In this document: positions 7,303 through 15,401 of the stretch, one piece after another
Numbering within the stretch: position 1 is the stretch's first letter
Layout of the letters: each line of letters opens with the position of its first letter
Source of the DNA: Anaerolineae bacterium
Lineage (GTDB): Bacteria; Chloroflexota; Anaerolineae; B4-G1; SLSP01
Length of the DNA stretch: 25,619 nt
NCBI GenBank assembly: GCA_021159805.1
Contig: JAGHDT010000094.1
Coordinates: 1-25,619 of the forward strand
Reading direction: 5' to 3'
Translations under genes and position numbers: made by a program
Notes under the pieces: generated by a model
Databases searched by the model: none
Told to the model about the DNA's origin: nothing
Seen by the model: only the letters and a program-made list of their open reading frames with translations

Positions 7303-7467
7303 ATGCAGAAATACGAGTGCACTGTGTGTGGCTACATCTACGATCCCGAGGTCGGAGATCCCGACAATGGCATTCCGGCCGGGACTCCCTTCGAAAAACT
7401 TCCGGAAGAGTGGACGTGTCCAGACTGCGGTGTCGAGAAGGACTGGTTCGAACCCTATTCGGACTAG
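7303..7467 (+). CDS. Rubredoxin
   Basis: The 54-residue protein is a standard rubredoxin. The iron ligands C6, C9, C39 and C42 lie in CTVCGY and CPDCGV, with YDPEVGD, GIPAGTPFEKLPEEW and the final aromatic region all as in the family. It is a small cytoplasmic electron carrier, in anaerobes often feeding oxygen, superoxide or peroxide reductases. A very strong ribosome site, GGAGGAGGG (7288-7296), and a full-consensus promoter suggest high expression. It stands as a single-gene unit closed by the terminator at 7497-7531. The next gene, a methionine sulfoxide reductase type, also points to oxidative stress, but it is transcribed separately if the terminator works. No partner reductase is in the window. 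Confidence 0.97.
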   Translation: MQKYECTVCGYIYDPEVGDPDNGIPAGTPFEKLPEEWTCPDCGVEKDWFEPYSD

Positions 7468-7496
7468 GACGGATTTCGAGCTTAGTCTTATCTTCC

Positions 7497-7531
7497 ACAG
7501 TCCACACCCATGAAGTATGGGTGTGGACTGT
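7497..7531 (+). terminator. Strong hairpin terminator after rubredoxin
   Basis: ACAGTCCACACCCAT (7497-7511) pairs perfectly over 15 bp with 7517-7531 around a GAAGT loop, and TTGTTC covers the end of the stem and the bases after it. It lies 29 bases after the rubredoxin stop. The short T-rich tail is weak, but the stem is exceptionally stable, and its near-symmetry could let it act in both directions. Confidence 0.75.
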
Positions 7532-7565
7532 TGTTCATCCAATCCTATAGTATGGAGTATCTCCA

Positions 7566-8039
7566 GTGAACAGCAGACCTGGCTTTGATGGGATTCTGAA
7601 GGAGCTTGTGCAGATCATCAGCACCCATCGGGACGACGAGCGCGATGAAACTCTCGAGAGGATTTGCGGGTTGCTCAAGAACGAAGTCCCGCACTATAAC
7701 TGGGTCGGGTTCTATCTCGTCGACCCTGATGCCAAGAGAGAGTTAGTCCTGGGTCCCTACGTAGGAGCTCCCACGGACCACACACGAATCCCCTTCGGCA
7801 AAGGGATCTGCGGGCAGGCTGCCGCGACAGAGACCGCCTTCATCGTGCAAGATATCACGCTGGAGACCAACTACCTCTCCTGCAGCCCAGATGTGCGCTC
7901 TGAGATTGTCGTGCCGATTCTCAAAGGAGATAGGGTTGTAGGCGAGCTTGATATCGACTCACACGCATTAGCTCCATTCACCGACGGGGATCAAGCTTTT
8001 CTAGACGCCGTCTGCGCCCGCGTGGCTCCCCTTCTCTGA
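7566..8039 (+). CDS. msrC: GAF-domain protein, free methionine-(R)-sulfoxide reductase type
   Basis: The 157-residue protein is a single GAF domain of the fRMsr (YebR/MsrC) kind: NWVGFYLVD (45-53), GKGICGQAA (79-87) and SCSPDVRSEIVVPI (105-118), ending in GELDIDSHALAPF. Two cysteines sit at family positions, C82 in ICG and C106 in LSC; the second matches the catalytic cysteine of characterised enzymes, and a third, resolving cysteine seen in E. coli is not obvious. The reaction would be reduction of free methionine-(R)-sulfoxide with thioredoxin. The GTG start at 7566 has GGAG at 7554-7557. It is separated from the following ABC ATPase by 24 bases. The symbol is given by family likeness only. 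Confidence 0.82.
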   Translation: MNSRPGFDGILKELVQIISTHRDDERDETLERICGLLKNEVPHYNWVGFYLVDPDAKRELVLGPYVGAPTDHTRIPFGKGICGQAAATETAFIVQDITLETNYLSCSPDVRSEIVVPILKGDRVVGELDIDSHALAPFTDGDQAFLDAVCARVAPLL

Positions 8040-8063
8040 AGATAGGATGAGCTTGCATGCCGG

Positions 8064-9671
8064 ATGGCCCCGGTTAGCCAACATCGAAGTTACACAATGA
8101 CCTCCACAGAGACAGCGACAGCAACACAGATCATCTCGCTGTGCAACGTTGTACTGGAACGGTACGGCAAGTCGAGCATCGGGCCCCTCACGTGGACGCT
8201 CCACGAAGGAGAGCACTGGGCCATTGTGGGCCCCATAGACTCGGGCAAAGCCTTGGTCGCACAAGCCATTGCCGGGGGTCTATCCCCACAGCAGGGCCGC
8301 ATCGTCACCACGCTTCCCGCGCTGCCAGACCAACAGACGACGCACACCCAGGCGGTCCGGGACCAGATCACCTACGTGACCTTCAACCGGCGCCCCGGCG
8401 GCGGAGCCTCCTTCCATCAAGCACGCTGGCACGCGGTTCTGGAGACGGCCTCCGCCACCGTTGAGAGCACGCTTTCCGCGGCCGGTATCTGGAAGCAGAA
8501 CCCCTACGAAGTCCGACCAAAGACTGCACTTTCGGCAGGCGCACCGGCGGATAGGCGGGCTACTTTCGGGGAACGACGCGACAACATCCTCGCCCGTCTT
8601 GAGATCACCCCGCTTCTCTCCCGCCGCCTGCATCAACTCTCCGATGGCGAATGGCGCCGGGTGCAGATCGCACGCGCCTTGCTCCGCGCGCCCCGGCTGC
8701 TGATCTTGGATGATCCGCTGACGGGTCTGGACCAAACCTTCAGGAAGAAGCTCGACTCCGCACTCTCAGAGATCGCGGCACAGGACGGGATCCAGCTCCT
8801 CATTCTGATGTCCCAAGGCACCGCGATGATGGACACCGTGACCCACGTCCTCAGCCTGAGCAGAGGTGAGATTGTGGCACAGGGCCCGAAAGACGAGGTG
8901 TTAGCTCAATGGGTGCCCGCGACCTCACAGCAGACGGACACCGCCAAGAGCCTGCCGCACTCCCCGGAGACGGACGCGCCACCGGTGATTCACATGCAGG
9001 ACATCAACGTGGTCCACAACGGTGTGCAGATCCTGCAGAAGCTGGACTGGACCATTAGGCGAGGGGAGAAATGGGCCCTGGTCGGTCCCAACGGCGCCGG
9101 CAAGTCCGCGCTGCTCAGCCTGATCTTGGGCGACCACCCGCAGGCCTATGCCAACAGCATCATCCTGTTCGGGCGGCCCAGGGGAAGCGGCGAGAGCATC
9201 TGGGAGATCAAGCGTCGGATCGGTTGGGTATCCCCCGAGCTCCACCGATACCACCCGCCCCACACCACCCCCTTCGACATCGTCTGCTCAGGCTACTTCG
9301 ACTCGATCGGCCTGCATCGCAGATGCACCGACGAACAGCGAACCCTCGCGCACCAGTGGATCAAGCGAATGGGCCTTGAGGACGCCGCCCATAGCCCGTT
9401 CCGACACCTGCCAAAGGGCCAACAGCGTCTGGCGCTGATCGCCCGCGCTTTGGTGAAAGACCCGGAGTTGCTGATTCTCGATGAACCGTGTCAGGGCCTC
9501 GACCCTGCCCACCTGGAGGAGGTGCTTCGGGCACTTGATGAGGTCACGTTGGAGTCCAGTCGCACCCTGATCTACGTGACGCATCGACCCAGCGAGTTCC
9601 CCAGCGGATTGACCCACATCCTGGAGCTCGCCGGTGGCAAGGTTGTGCATCAAGGGGTCTTTGGAGCATAG
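8064..9671 (+). CDS. ModF-like tandem ABC ATPase (two nucleotide-binding domains, no membrane part)
   Basis: The 535-residue protein has two ABC domains and no transmembrane segment, as in E. coli ModF. The first (about 22-270) has Walker A GPIDSGKA with alanine after the lysine instead of Ser/Thr, signature LSDGE, Walker B ILDDP with Asp in place of the catalytic Glu, and no H-loop histidine (ILMSQG). The second (about 310-530) has a canonical Walker A, GPNGAGKS at 341-348, Walker B ILDEP and H-loop VTHRP, but a degenerate signature, LPKGQ. The start is uncertain: ATG 8064 or 8097, neither with a clear ribosome site, and conserved sequence begins near residue 22. No permease gene is adjacent. 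A regulatory, repair or translation-linked role is as likely as transport. Confidence 0.85.
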   Translation: MAPVSQHRSYTMTSTETATATQIISLCNVVLERYGKSSIGPLTWTLHEGEHWAIVGPIDSGKALVAQAIAGGLSPQQGRIVTTLPALPDQQTTHTQAVRDQITYVTFNRRPGGGASFHQARWHAVLETASATVESTLSAAGIWKQNPYEVRPKTALSAGAPADRRATFGERRDNILARLEITPLLSRRLHQLSDGEWRRVQIARALLRAPRLLILDDPLTGLDQTFRKKLDSALSEIAAQDGIQLLILMSQGTAMMDTVTHVLSLSRGEIVAQGPKDEVLAQWVPATSQQTDTAKSLPHSPETDAPPVIHMQDINVVHNGVQILQKLDWTIRRGEKWALVGPNGAGKSALLSLILGDHPQAYANSIILFGRPRGSGESIWEIKRRIGWVSPELHRYHPPHTTPFDIVCSGYFDSIGLHRRCTDEQRTLAHQWIKRMGLEDAAHSPFRHLPKGQQRLALIARALVKDPELLILDEPCQGLDPAHLEEVLRALDEVTLESSRTLIYVTHRPSEFPSGLTHILELAGGKVVHQGVFGA

Positions 9672-9682
9672 ACTGGATCTCC

Positions 9683-9713
9683 GGTGCCCGGCTGTTCTAG
9701 CCCGCCGGGCACC
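9683..9713. terminator. Hairpin between convergent genes
   Basis: GGTGCCCGGC (9683-9692) and its exact complement (9704-9713) form a 10-bp stem with an 11-base loop. It lies 11 bases past the ABC gene's stop and 12 bases past the stop of the convergent glycosyltransferase gene at 9726. Its position fits a bidirectional terminator, although no T-run follows on either strand. Confidence 0.6.
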
Positions 9714-9725
9714 ACACGAGAACAA

Positions 9726-10772
9726 TCAGAGGAAAAGTGGGCGTCGAGCCAGTAGCCCGGGTTCAAAATGCTCACCGTACGCCGATAGGACCCTGTCACA
9801 GACAGCCTCAAGCTGGTCTCTCCCTTCAGGAACCAGCGTTCCCAAGAGCAATGACGGCACGATATTGGCCAACCACTGCAGCACAAAGGCCAGCGGCACA
9901 CCGAGTCGCCTGCACGGCCACGCAATCATATCACCCTGCACCGCGGATTGGTTCAGCTTGCCAAAGGTCGTCACCGGCTGCCGATTATAGGTCGTGCGGT
10001 TGACCAACCCCATGCGCGCGCCACCCAGAATCGCCTCCACCGACATCACCACTTCGACAGCGTGACGGTAGTACGCCGTCGGTGAAAGGCCTGCCATGTC
10101 AGGGTCACTCAGAAAGACATCCGAAGCCGTGTCCCGGCTGAAGAGCTTATACCCGGAGTGAAAGTCCGGGACCGCCTCCAGAACCGTCGCGTACTCAAGC
10201 CGCAGCGGGCGGGCGGATACCGCAGCGTGGTAGGTCAGAGCCTGGAGCAACATCTGATCCGCCAACTCCTCTAGTTCCCCGCGCAGAAAGCCCATCGGTC
10301 GGTGGCGCGAGATACGCCGGCCCAACACCATCACCCGCGAGTCCCCGCTTTCCTGAATGATGTGCTCGGCCGCCCGAACGAAGTTGAGCAATTCGTTCCC
10401 GAAGTGATCACTGTCAGAATCGAGAACCGCGAAATAGGCCAGTTCAGGACGACGCAGCAAGACGCGGAACCCCGCCACAACACCGTGGAGCTTGCCCATA
10501 TTGACCGGAGCGATTGTAGTGGAGATCCCGAAGTCTTCCGCCAACGCCTGGGCAGCGTCCGCGCCGCTATCTGCACCATCCACACTCAGGCACACCACGG
10601 TCGGATCGTCGACTTGGGCGCAGCAAGATATGACCGTATCCCGCAGCAGCAGTGCCCCCTGGGCACGGTCGGTGCTTTCCGGAAGATAGACCGGGATGAC
10701 AATGCCGGTGGCGTGACGCAGGCGAGCCACACTACGCTGAAACGCCACTGATCGCACTTCCGCAACCTGCAT
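9726..10772 (-). CDS. Glycosyltransferase-like protein (GT-A fold)
   Basis: The 348-residue product starts with a GIVIPVYLPE strand near 23-32, then a nucleotide-binding-like region and VLDSDSD at 117-123, where D118-S-D120 forms a DxD-type metal site as in family 2 glycosyltransferases. Later segments (DFHSGYKLFSRDTA, YYRHAVEVVMSVEAILGG) resemble the acceptor half of such enzymes. There is no signal peptide and no clear membrane helix, though a hydrophobic stretch near 310-325 may touch the membrane. Its ATG lies 2 bases after the stop of the amidohydrolase gene upstream, so the two form one transcript. The donor and acceptor sugars are unknown, and the distant likeness leaves room for another GT-A enzyme. 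Confidence 0.7.
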   Translation of the reverse strand: MQVAEVRSVAFQRSVARLRHATGIVIPVYLPESTDRAQGALLLRDTVISCCAQVDDPTVVCLSVDGADSGADAAQALAEDFGISTTIAPVNMGKLHGVVAGFRVLLRRPELAYFAVLDSDSDHFGNELLNFVRAAEHIIQESGDSRVMVLGRRISRHRPMGFLRGELEELADQMLLQALTYHAAVSARPLRLEYATVLEAVPDFHSGYKLFSRDTASDVFLSDPDMAGLSPTAYYRHAVEVVMSVEAILGGARMGLVNRTTYNRQPVTTFGKLNQSAVQGDMIAWPCRRLGVPLAFVLQWLANIVPSLLLGTLVPEGRDQLEAVCDRVLSAYGEHFEPGLLARRPLFL

Positions 10773-10774
10773 CG

Positions 10775-11593
10775 TCAGGCCACACCCAAGAAACGTTTGA
10801 GGTTGCCGCCAAACAGATCGTTCATTGCAGCAGGGTCCAGACCAATCCGGGTCAGAATCGCGCGATCACGTTCAATCCACTGTTTGGCGTACTCACCGTT
10901 GTACGCATTCGCGTGAGTATCACTGCCAAAGAAGACGTTGTGAGCGACATCGTAGCCCACGGTGTGCAGCTTGGTGAGCGCCTCCTCACGGTAGATCGGC
11001 GGTGTGCCTGGTGTCGTGTCGATGAACATTTCGATATCGGCGCCCTCTCGCGTGCGAGCGGCACCCAGCTTGCCGTACACGGCAATGCACTCATCGATCC
11101 AGGGCCACGAAATGTGGGCCAGCGCAAAGCGCACTCCACGCACCTGAAGCAAGGCCTCGAAGTTGGCAGGGCGTGAGAAGTTGGAGGACGGCTTCCCATC
11201 CCAAAGGATGCCGGAATGGAAGAGCATCGGCTTACCGGCTTCCGCAATGGCACGGAAGGTGTGCAGAGCCCGGCTATCTCCAGGATAGAAGTGGTCACAG
11301 ATCACCTTGAACCCGATCACACCGCGAGAGAGCGCAAGATCAACCTGCTGTAGAGCATCTGACTCCGTCGGGTCGATCCAGTAGACTGGATAGAGCAGAT
11401 CGCTGCCGGAGGCCCAGGCGAAGACGCTGTCGAGCCGCTCTGCGGGTGACACCGTCTTCATTGTCCCAGAGAAAGACGCCGGTTCCGGCGAGATCAGCAG
11501 GCCGCCATCGATGCCGCTTGCCATCATGCGCGCGACCAAGTCAGCAGGATTCGGATCACCAAGTTCAATATGGATATGTCCGTCGAGAATCAT
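10775..11593 (-). CDS. Amidohydrolase-2 family TIM-barrel hydrolase
   Basis: The 272-residue protein has the minimal amidohydrolase set: H6 and H8 in DGHIHIE right at the N-terminus, K96 in GFKV, H126 in LFHSG, H160 in LAHIS and D225 in FGSDTHAN. The layout is that of COG2159-type enzymes, which decarboxylate or hydrolyse small carboxylates and lactones. The ATG at 11593 has GGGGAGG ahead of it on the minus strand. The glycosyltransferase-like gene follows 2 bases after the stop. Upstream, the sulfatase and an SDR remnant are in the same orientation, so the group may once have been one catabolic cluster for a sulfated or sugar-like compound. The substrate cannot be named. Confidence 0.82.
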   Translation of the reverse strand: MILDGHIHIELGDPNPADLVARMMASGIDGGLLISPEPASFSGTMKTVSPAERLDSVFAWASGSDLLYPVYWIDPTESDALQQVDLALSRGVIGFKVICDHFYPGDSRALHTFRAIAEAGKPMLFHSGILWDGKPSSNFSRPANFEALLQVRGVRFALAHISWPWIDECIAVYGKLGAARTREGADIEMFIDTTPGTPPIYREEALTKLHTVGYDVAHNVFFGSDTHANAYNGEYAKQWIERDRAILTRIGLDPAAMNDLFGGNLKRFLGVA

Positions 11594-11824
11594 CGTAGAA
11601 ACCTCCCCTGCATTTAGCTAACATCCAGGGCAGTTGCCCGGATTACAACAACGTTCTTGATGTGCCATCCCGGTCCAGGCCACCGTGCCGCACGGCTCAG
11701 GTCGCAATGATCCACACGCGTGTCATCCCGACCGGCTCAAGCAAGCATCCTCAGTCACTCACCTAGAAAGCGAGAGATCTTGTCGCCGCTTGCACTGCTG
11801 CCCAGATGACACAATATCGCAAAT
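11594..11824. other. Intergenic region without a supported gene
   Basis: These 231 bases separate the amidohydrolase start from the SDR remnant. The only open frames are short, lack ribosome sites and show no family motif. I looked for the missing body of the SDR gene here in all minus-strand frames and did not find its YxxxK or later motifs. The promoter of the amidohydrolase gene should lie here, but no convincing -35/-10 pair stands out. Confidence 0.5.
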
Positions 11825-11923
11825 TCAGAACAATCCCAACGCTATGGCCCTGCCGATCCCCCAGCTGGGGCCGGTGATCAAGATGGTGCGACCTGAAAGA
11901 TCGAAAAGCTTGTAAACAGCCAT
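11825..11923 (-). pseudogene. Remnant of an SDR (short-chain dehydrogenase) gene, 5' end only
   Basis: On the minus strand an ATG at 11923, with a good ribosome site (AGGAAGG, 11927-11933), opens a 32-codon frame. It reads MAVYKLFDLSGRTILI then TGPSWGIGRAIALGLF and stops at 11825. This is the first beta-alpha-beta of a short-chain dehydrogenase/reductase: a strand, the TGxxxGIG NAD(P)-binding loop and the following helix. The remaining 200 or so residues, with the catalytic Ser, Tyr and Lys, are absent in every minus-strand frame downstream. The fragment cannot be an enzyme. It lies 37 bases after the sulfatase, as a next gene of that operon would. Too short for routine gene callers; motif recognition here is strong. 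Confidence 0.8.
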
Positions 11924-11959
11924 CTACCTTCCTGTCCACGAACAAGCTGCTGCCAGCGC

Positions 11960-13453
11960 TCATGCTTCGTCCGTCGATGCATAGGTCACGCCGGGAATCG
12001 GCGCCGGCGGCCGGTGATCCGCAAGATAGTGCTCGCGGAAGCCTTCCGTGCGCGCGCCAATGTAGGCCCGCTGATTGCGCATAAAACGGTTGAGCAGGCG
12101 CAGACGCATTGCCGCGACCCGGTCCGCATAGTCCGCATCGTAGAAGAGGTTGCTCAACTCGTGCGGGTCGCTGACCAGATCATAGAGCTCGCCGATGCCC
12201 AGATTGGGGAAGTGAACGTACTTCCACTCACGGGTACAGACCATCGCGACGTAATCCCGCGATCCCGGGTCATTGGGACCGTGCATCCTGGGATTGATAT
12301 GCAGATCAATCTCTGAGAAAGCATCGTCGCGCCAGTCGTCAAGCCTGCCGTCGACCAGTCCCACCAGACTTCGGCCTTGCATCGTGGGCGGCGCTGTGAC
12401 GCCGGCGACATCAAGGAACGTGGCGGGCAGATCAATCGCCTCGACCAGATCCTCGCACACCGCGCCCTGGGGGAAGAGCTTCGGATAGCGGACCAAATAC
12501 GGCACGCGCACGCTGATATCGTAGAAGGTCACGCCACTCTTGTGGAGCAGCCGGTGGTCGCCAAGATGGTCCCCGTGGTCGCTGGTGAGTGCGATCAGTG
12601 TATCCCGCATCAAATCTTTGCGCTCCAGCACCTCCAACACCTTACCTACCTGATCATCGACCAGCGTCACGTTGCCGTAATAGTGAGCAATGACCTTGCG
12701 CAGCTCATCGTCGGAATACCGGTCATACCCACGCTCTCGCTGCAGCTGGCGTTGGGTGGGCTTATCGTCCATCTCACCCTCCCGCCACACCGGCCCCGGC
12801 ACCGTAGCCGGATCATACATCGTGTCATAGGGCTCTGGAGGATCGAAGGGGAAGTGCGGGTTCGAGAAAGAGAGCCACAGGAAAAAGGGCTCGTCGCCTT
12901 GCCAATCATCGAGCCACTGGACACCGCGCCGCCCGACAAAGACATCAATAGTGTCCTCCGCCGTCAGAACACTGGTGCGCGTGCCGGGAGGTCCGTCCTC
13001 CTCGCCCTTGGCCTCGTTCTGTCTGCCGTTGAGTCCTTTTGCCTTGAGATAGTCGATGTACTGGTTGTTGAGATCGGCCTTCCCCTCGACCAAATCCAGG
13101 TAGACAAACCCAAAAGGTCCCCACTTGGGCATCATATGCATCTTGCCGATAGCCGCGGTCATATAGCCGGCATCGCTCAGCGATTGAATAAACGTGTTGG
13201 CCTGCTCGTGTTCGGGGATGCCGACGCAGTTGATGTTACAGCCGTTCTCCGAGCAGTACCGACCCGTCATGATCGCCATCCGCGACGGCATACACATCGG
13301 GTTCTGCACATAGCCCCGCTCGAAGCGCACCCCTTGCTCGGCGATACGGTCCATGTTGGGCGTCCGGATCACCGGATTGCCGTAGCAGCCCAGGCAGTCA
13401 AAGCGCTGCTCGTCTGTCGTGATAAAAAGGATGTTAGGACGCTTCTGTCCCAT
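11960..13453 (-). CDS. Sulfatase (type I, formylglycine-dependent)
   Basis: The 497-residue protein shows the sulfatase plan: NILFITTDEQR near 7-17 with metal ligand D14, the modification motif C54-M-P-S-R58 (the Cys is converted to formylglycine by a separate enzyme), GKMH near the middle, and SDHGDHLGDH with the second group of metal ligands. It would hydrolyse sulfate or phosphonate monoesters; many relatives act on polysaccharides. The start is placed at ATG 13453, which has GGAGGTGG just upstream, rather than the in-frame ATG eight codons earlier. There is no signal peptide, so it is predicted cytoplasmic, which suits small imported substrates. No maturase gene is in the window. A second, broken sulfatase lies upstream. 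Confidence 0.95.
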   Translation of the reverse strand: MGQKRPNILFITTDEQRFDCLGCYGNPVIRTPNMDRIAEQGVRFERGYVQNPMCMPSRMAIMTGRYCSENGCNINCVGIPEHEQANTFIQSLSDAGYMTAAIGKMHMMPKWGPFGFVYLDLVEGKADLNNQYIDYLKAKGLNGRQNEAKGEEDGPPGTRTSVLTAEDTIDVFVGRRGVQWLDDWQGDEPFFLWLSFSNPHFPFDPPEPYDTMYDPATVPGPVWREGEMDDKPTQRQLQRERGYDRYSDDELRKVIAHYYGNVTLVDDQVGKVLEVLERKDLMRDTLIALTSDHGDHLGDHRLLHKSGVTFYDISVRVPYLVRYPKLFPQGAVCEDLVEAIDLPATFLDVAGVTAPPTMQGRSLVGLVDGRLDDWRDDAFSEIDLHINPRMHGPNDPGSRDYVAMVCTREWKYVHFPNLGIGELYDLVSDPHELSNLFYDADYADRVAAMRLRLLNRFMRNQRAYIGARTEGFREHYLADHRPPAPIPGVTYASTDEA

Positions 13454-13704
13454 AGACCACCTCCAGACCAACGGCATATCGTCTCAATCCCCGGCGCTAT
13501 TCGAGCTCGAGAACTCTGAATAGACCTCATGTTGGCCAGCGCACACCACGCACGAATGACAATGCACGCGCGCGAAGTGCCCACTCTGCTCGGGCCGGTG
13601 TCTCACCGTGCCCGTCTTCGTGTCAAGCGTTCCGCAGAAGGAAGCCCCCCTTTTCATTTTTCCCCCGGAGGGGGCAAAGCAGAGGCAGCGCAGCTACGTG
13701 CGAT
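13454..13704. other. Intergenic region, no gene seen
   Basis: About 250 bases between the sulfatase start and the truncated Nudix frame. It contains a small hairpin, CCCCCTCCGGGGG on the minus strand, beside an A/T tract near 13654-13674. I looked for the missing second half of the Nudix gene in all minus-strand frames and did not recognise it. The sulfatase promoter should be here but is not obvious. Confidence 0.45.
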
Positions 13705-13881
13705 TCATAGAGCCCATCGTCGCTCACGCATCGCGGCCTCGTCTGGGACCTCGCCCTCCTCCACCGTGCCGCCGGGCACCTGAATCCCCGCGTCAGGGAC
13801 ATCCACATGGCGGAAGACCAGCAGACGATTAGCATGCGTGATATAGGCATAGACTTTGTGCTTGAGGGTCACAGTCACCAC
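13705..13881 (-). pseudogene. Truncated Nudix hydrolase remnant
   Basis: A minus-strand frame reads LKHKVYAYITHANRLLVF, then VPGGTVEEGE, five residues and MRE, and goes out of register (RRWAL, stop at 13705). This is the N-terminal half of a Nudix domain, including G(x5)E and the RE of the box; the following EE-x-G-U and the rest are missing. About 60 codons survive of an expected 140-160. It lies directly after the broken sulfatase, whose stop is at 13889. The start is unclear: a GTG at 13881 follows that stop, while an ATG at 13911 would overlap the sulfatase. The encoded product should be inactive. Confidence 0.7.
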
Positions 13882-13888
13882 AGCGTCT

Positions 13889-15378
13889 CTACCGACGGCG
13901 GTCCAGCTCAAACGGCACGATATCGGCGGTCGCCATATACCACGTCAACATCCGCTCCTTGAGCTGAAAGAGAACCTCGGCATAGGCTGGATCGTTGATC
14001 AGGTTGCGCGTCTCCTGCGGATCATTGCCAAGGTCATAGAGCTCATCGTGCTCATAGAGCCGCCGGATGTACTTGAAGTCGTGTGTCCGGCACATCGTGG
14101 CCTTGGTATGCCACGGCTGGTCATCGCTGATCTGGTGCTTGAGCCTGGGCCAATAGAGGCTCTCCGAGGGATCATCCATTGTAGCCACCGACGCGCCCTC
14201 CATCGCCTGTGTCTCGCCCTGCAACCGCCCACCCTCGCAGAAGACGGCATCCCGGTGCGCATCAGTCTCCCCGGCCAACACTGGCAACAGCGTCTGCCCG
14301 AAGTGCCAGTAGCCCGGCTCGATCCCGGCCAGGTCATAGACCGTGGCGGAGAAGTCGACCAGCTCCACCAGTGCCTCGCTCACGCGCGGCTGCACCGGCA
14401 CATCCTTGGGCGGCTTGATGATAAAGGGCACCCGCGACAGCGCATCCTCAAAAGTATTCTGGGTCTTCTCCACGATGCATAGTCACCGGTGTAGTCACCG
14501 TGGTCCGCGAAAACGAAGACCGCAGTGTCATCGTAAATCTCGGCGTCCTTCAGCGCGTCCATCAGCAGGCCAAACTGGTGATCCAGCCGCGCGCACATAC
14601 CGTAGTAGACGGCGCGGAGTTCCTGCCACCGCTCCTCCGTCCAGCCCTGCAGGTTCTGTGTCTCGTAGATCGCCTTGAGCAGCGAGGATTTCTCATCCCA
14701 ATTCTCCGGCGTGGGCGCCCGCTGCGGCACCATTTCTCGATCAATCAGACTGTACCAGGGCTCCTCCACGCCATACGGCGGATGGGGATAAGTGAGGGGC
14801 AGGAAAATGCAGAGCGGCTTGTCCTCGGGTGCGTTCTTGATGAAGTCGATGGCACCCAGGACATTGGCCCAATCGCCGTCGTAGTAGATCTCCTCGTCAC
14901 CCGTATCAAGTTTGCCCACGTAGAATGAGTAGTAACTATCGCTGCCGGGCTCTTTGCGCCACTCGTTTTGGTGGTCCGTCATCCACATTGCCTTTGGCGG
15001 CCGTGCGGGCCGGTACTTGACATCGCAGTCCTTCGCATACCCAAATTGCCCCGGCACGAGGTCGTTCTTGCCGCCCCACCAGACGTAATATCCGTTGTCG
15101 CGCAGAACCCGCAGCAGGTTGGGGTCCCCCTCATGATCGCGTAGCATGTGGTGCATCGTCCGATGCCCATGGATATGCGGATACCAGCCTGTCATAAAGC
15201 TGCAGCGGCTGGGCGTGCAGACGGTATTCTGGCACGCTGCCACGCGGAAGGAGACAGCATCCGTTTCCACCAGATGATCGAGGTTCGGCGTCACCGCAGC
15301 GGGGTCACCCATGTGACCCATAGCATCGCCCCGCCATTGGTCGGGGTTGAAGATAAGAATGTGTGGTTGTTTTGGCAT
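13889..15378 (-). pseudogene. Sulfatase gene broken by a one-base frameshift
   Basis: The first part, from ATG 15378 (ribosome site AAGGAG), encodes HILIFNPDQWRGDAMG, the formylglycine motif C54-T-P-S-R58 and FADHGDYTGDY. It then slips into junk and ends at 14380. The missing part, EKTQNTFEDALSRVPFIIKP and onward to PFELDRRR, lies in another frame from about 14473 to 13889. The switch point is near 14473-14480, where one base seems lost in the expected GDYG-x-VEKT segment. The full span is 1490 bases, one short of a 497-codon gene, matching the neighbouring sulfatase's length. Either a natural recent mutation or a sequencing/assembly error; both halves look otherwise well conserved, which favours a young event or an error. 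If corrected it would be an active-type sulfatase. Confidence 0.88.
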
Positions 15379-15401
15379 GGTTGCTCCTTAGGCAAGAAAC
15401 T

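Noticed and set aside
7497..7531. The 15-bp inverted repeat as a member of the inserted hairpin family
   Set aside because: Its sequence shares no core with the CGAACCC or GGTGCC hairpins, and its position right after rubredoxin fits an ordinary terminator.
11685..11915. 76-codon plus-strand frame in the gap after the amidohydrolase
   Set aside because: No ribosome site and no family likeness, and it lies antisense to the SDR remnant, which explains the local sequence better.
12377..13519. 380-codon plus-strand open frame opposite the sulfatase
   Set aside because: It is antisense to a clear sulfatase with all motifs, shows no family features and has no ribosome site; it arises from codon bias on the other strand.
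14473..14480. Programmed ribosomal frameshift in the second sulfatase
   Set aside because: No slippery heptamer, internal Shine-Dalgarno site or downstream pseudoknot is evident, and sulfatases are not known to use one.
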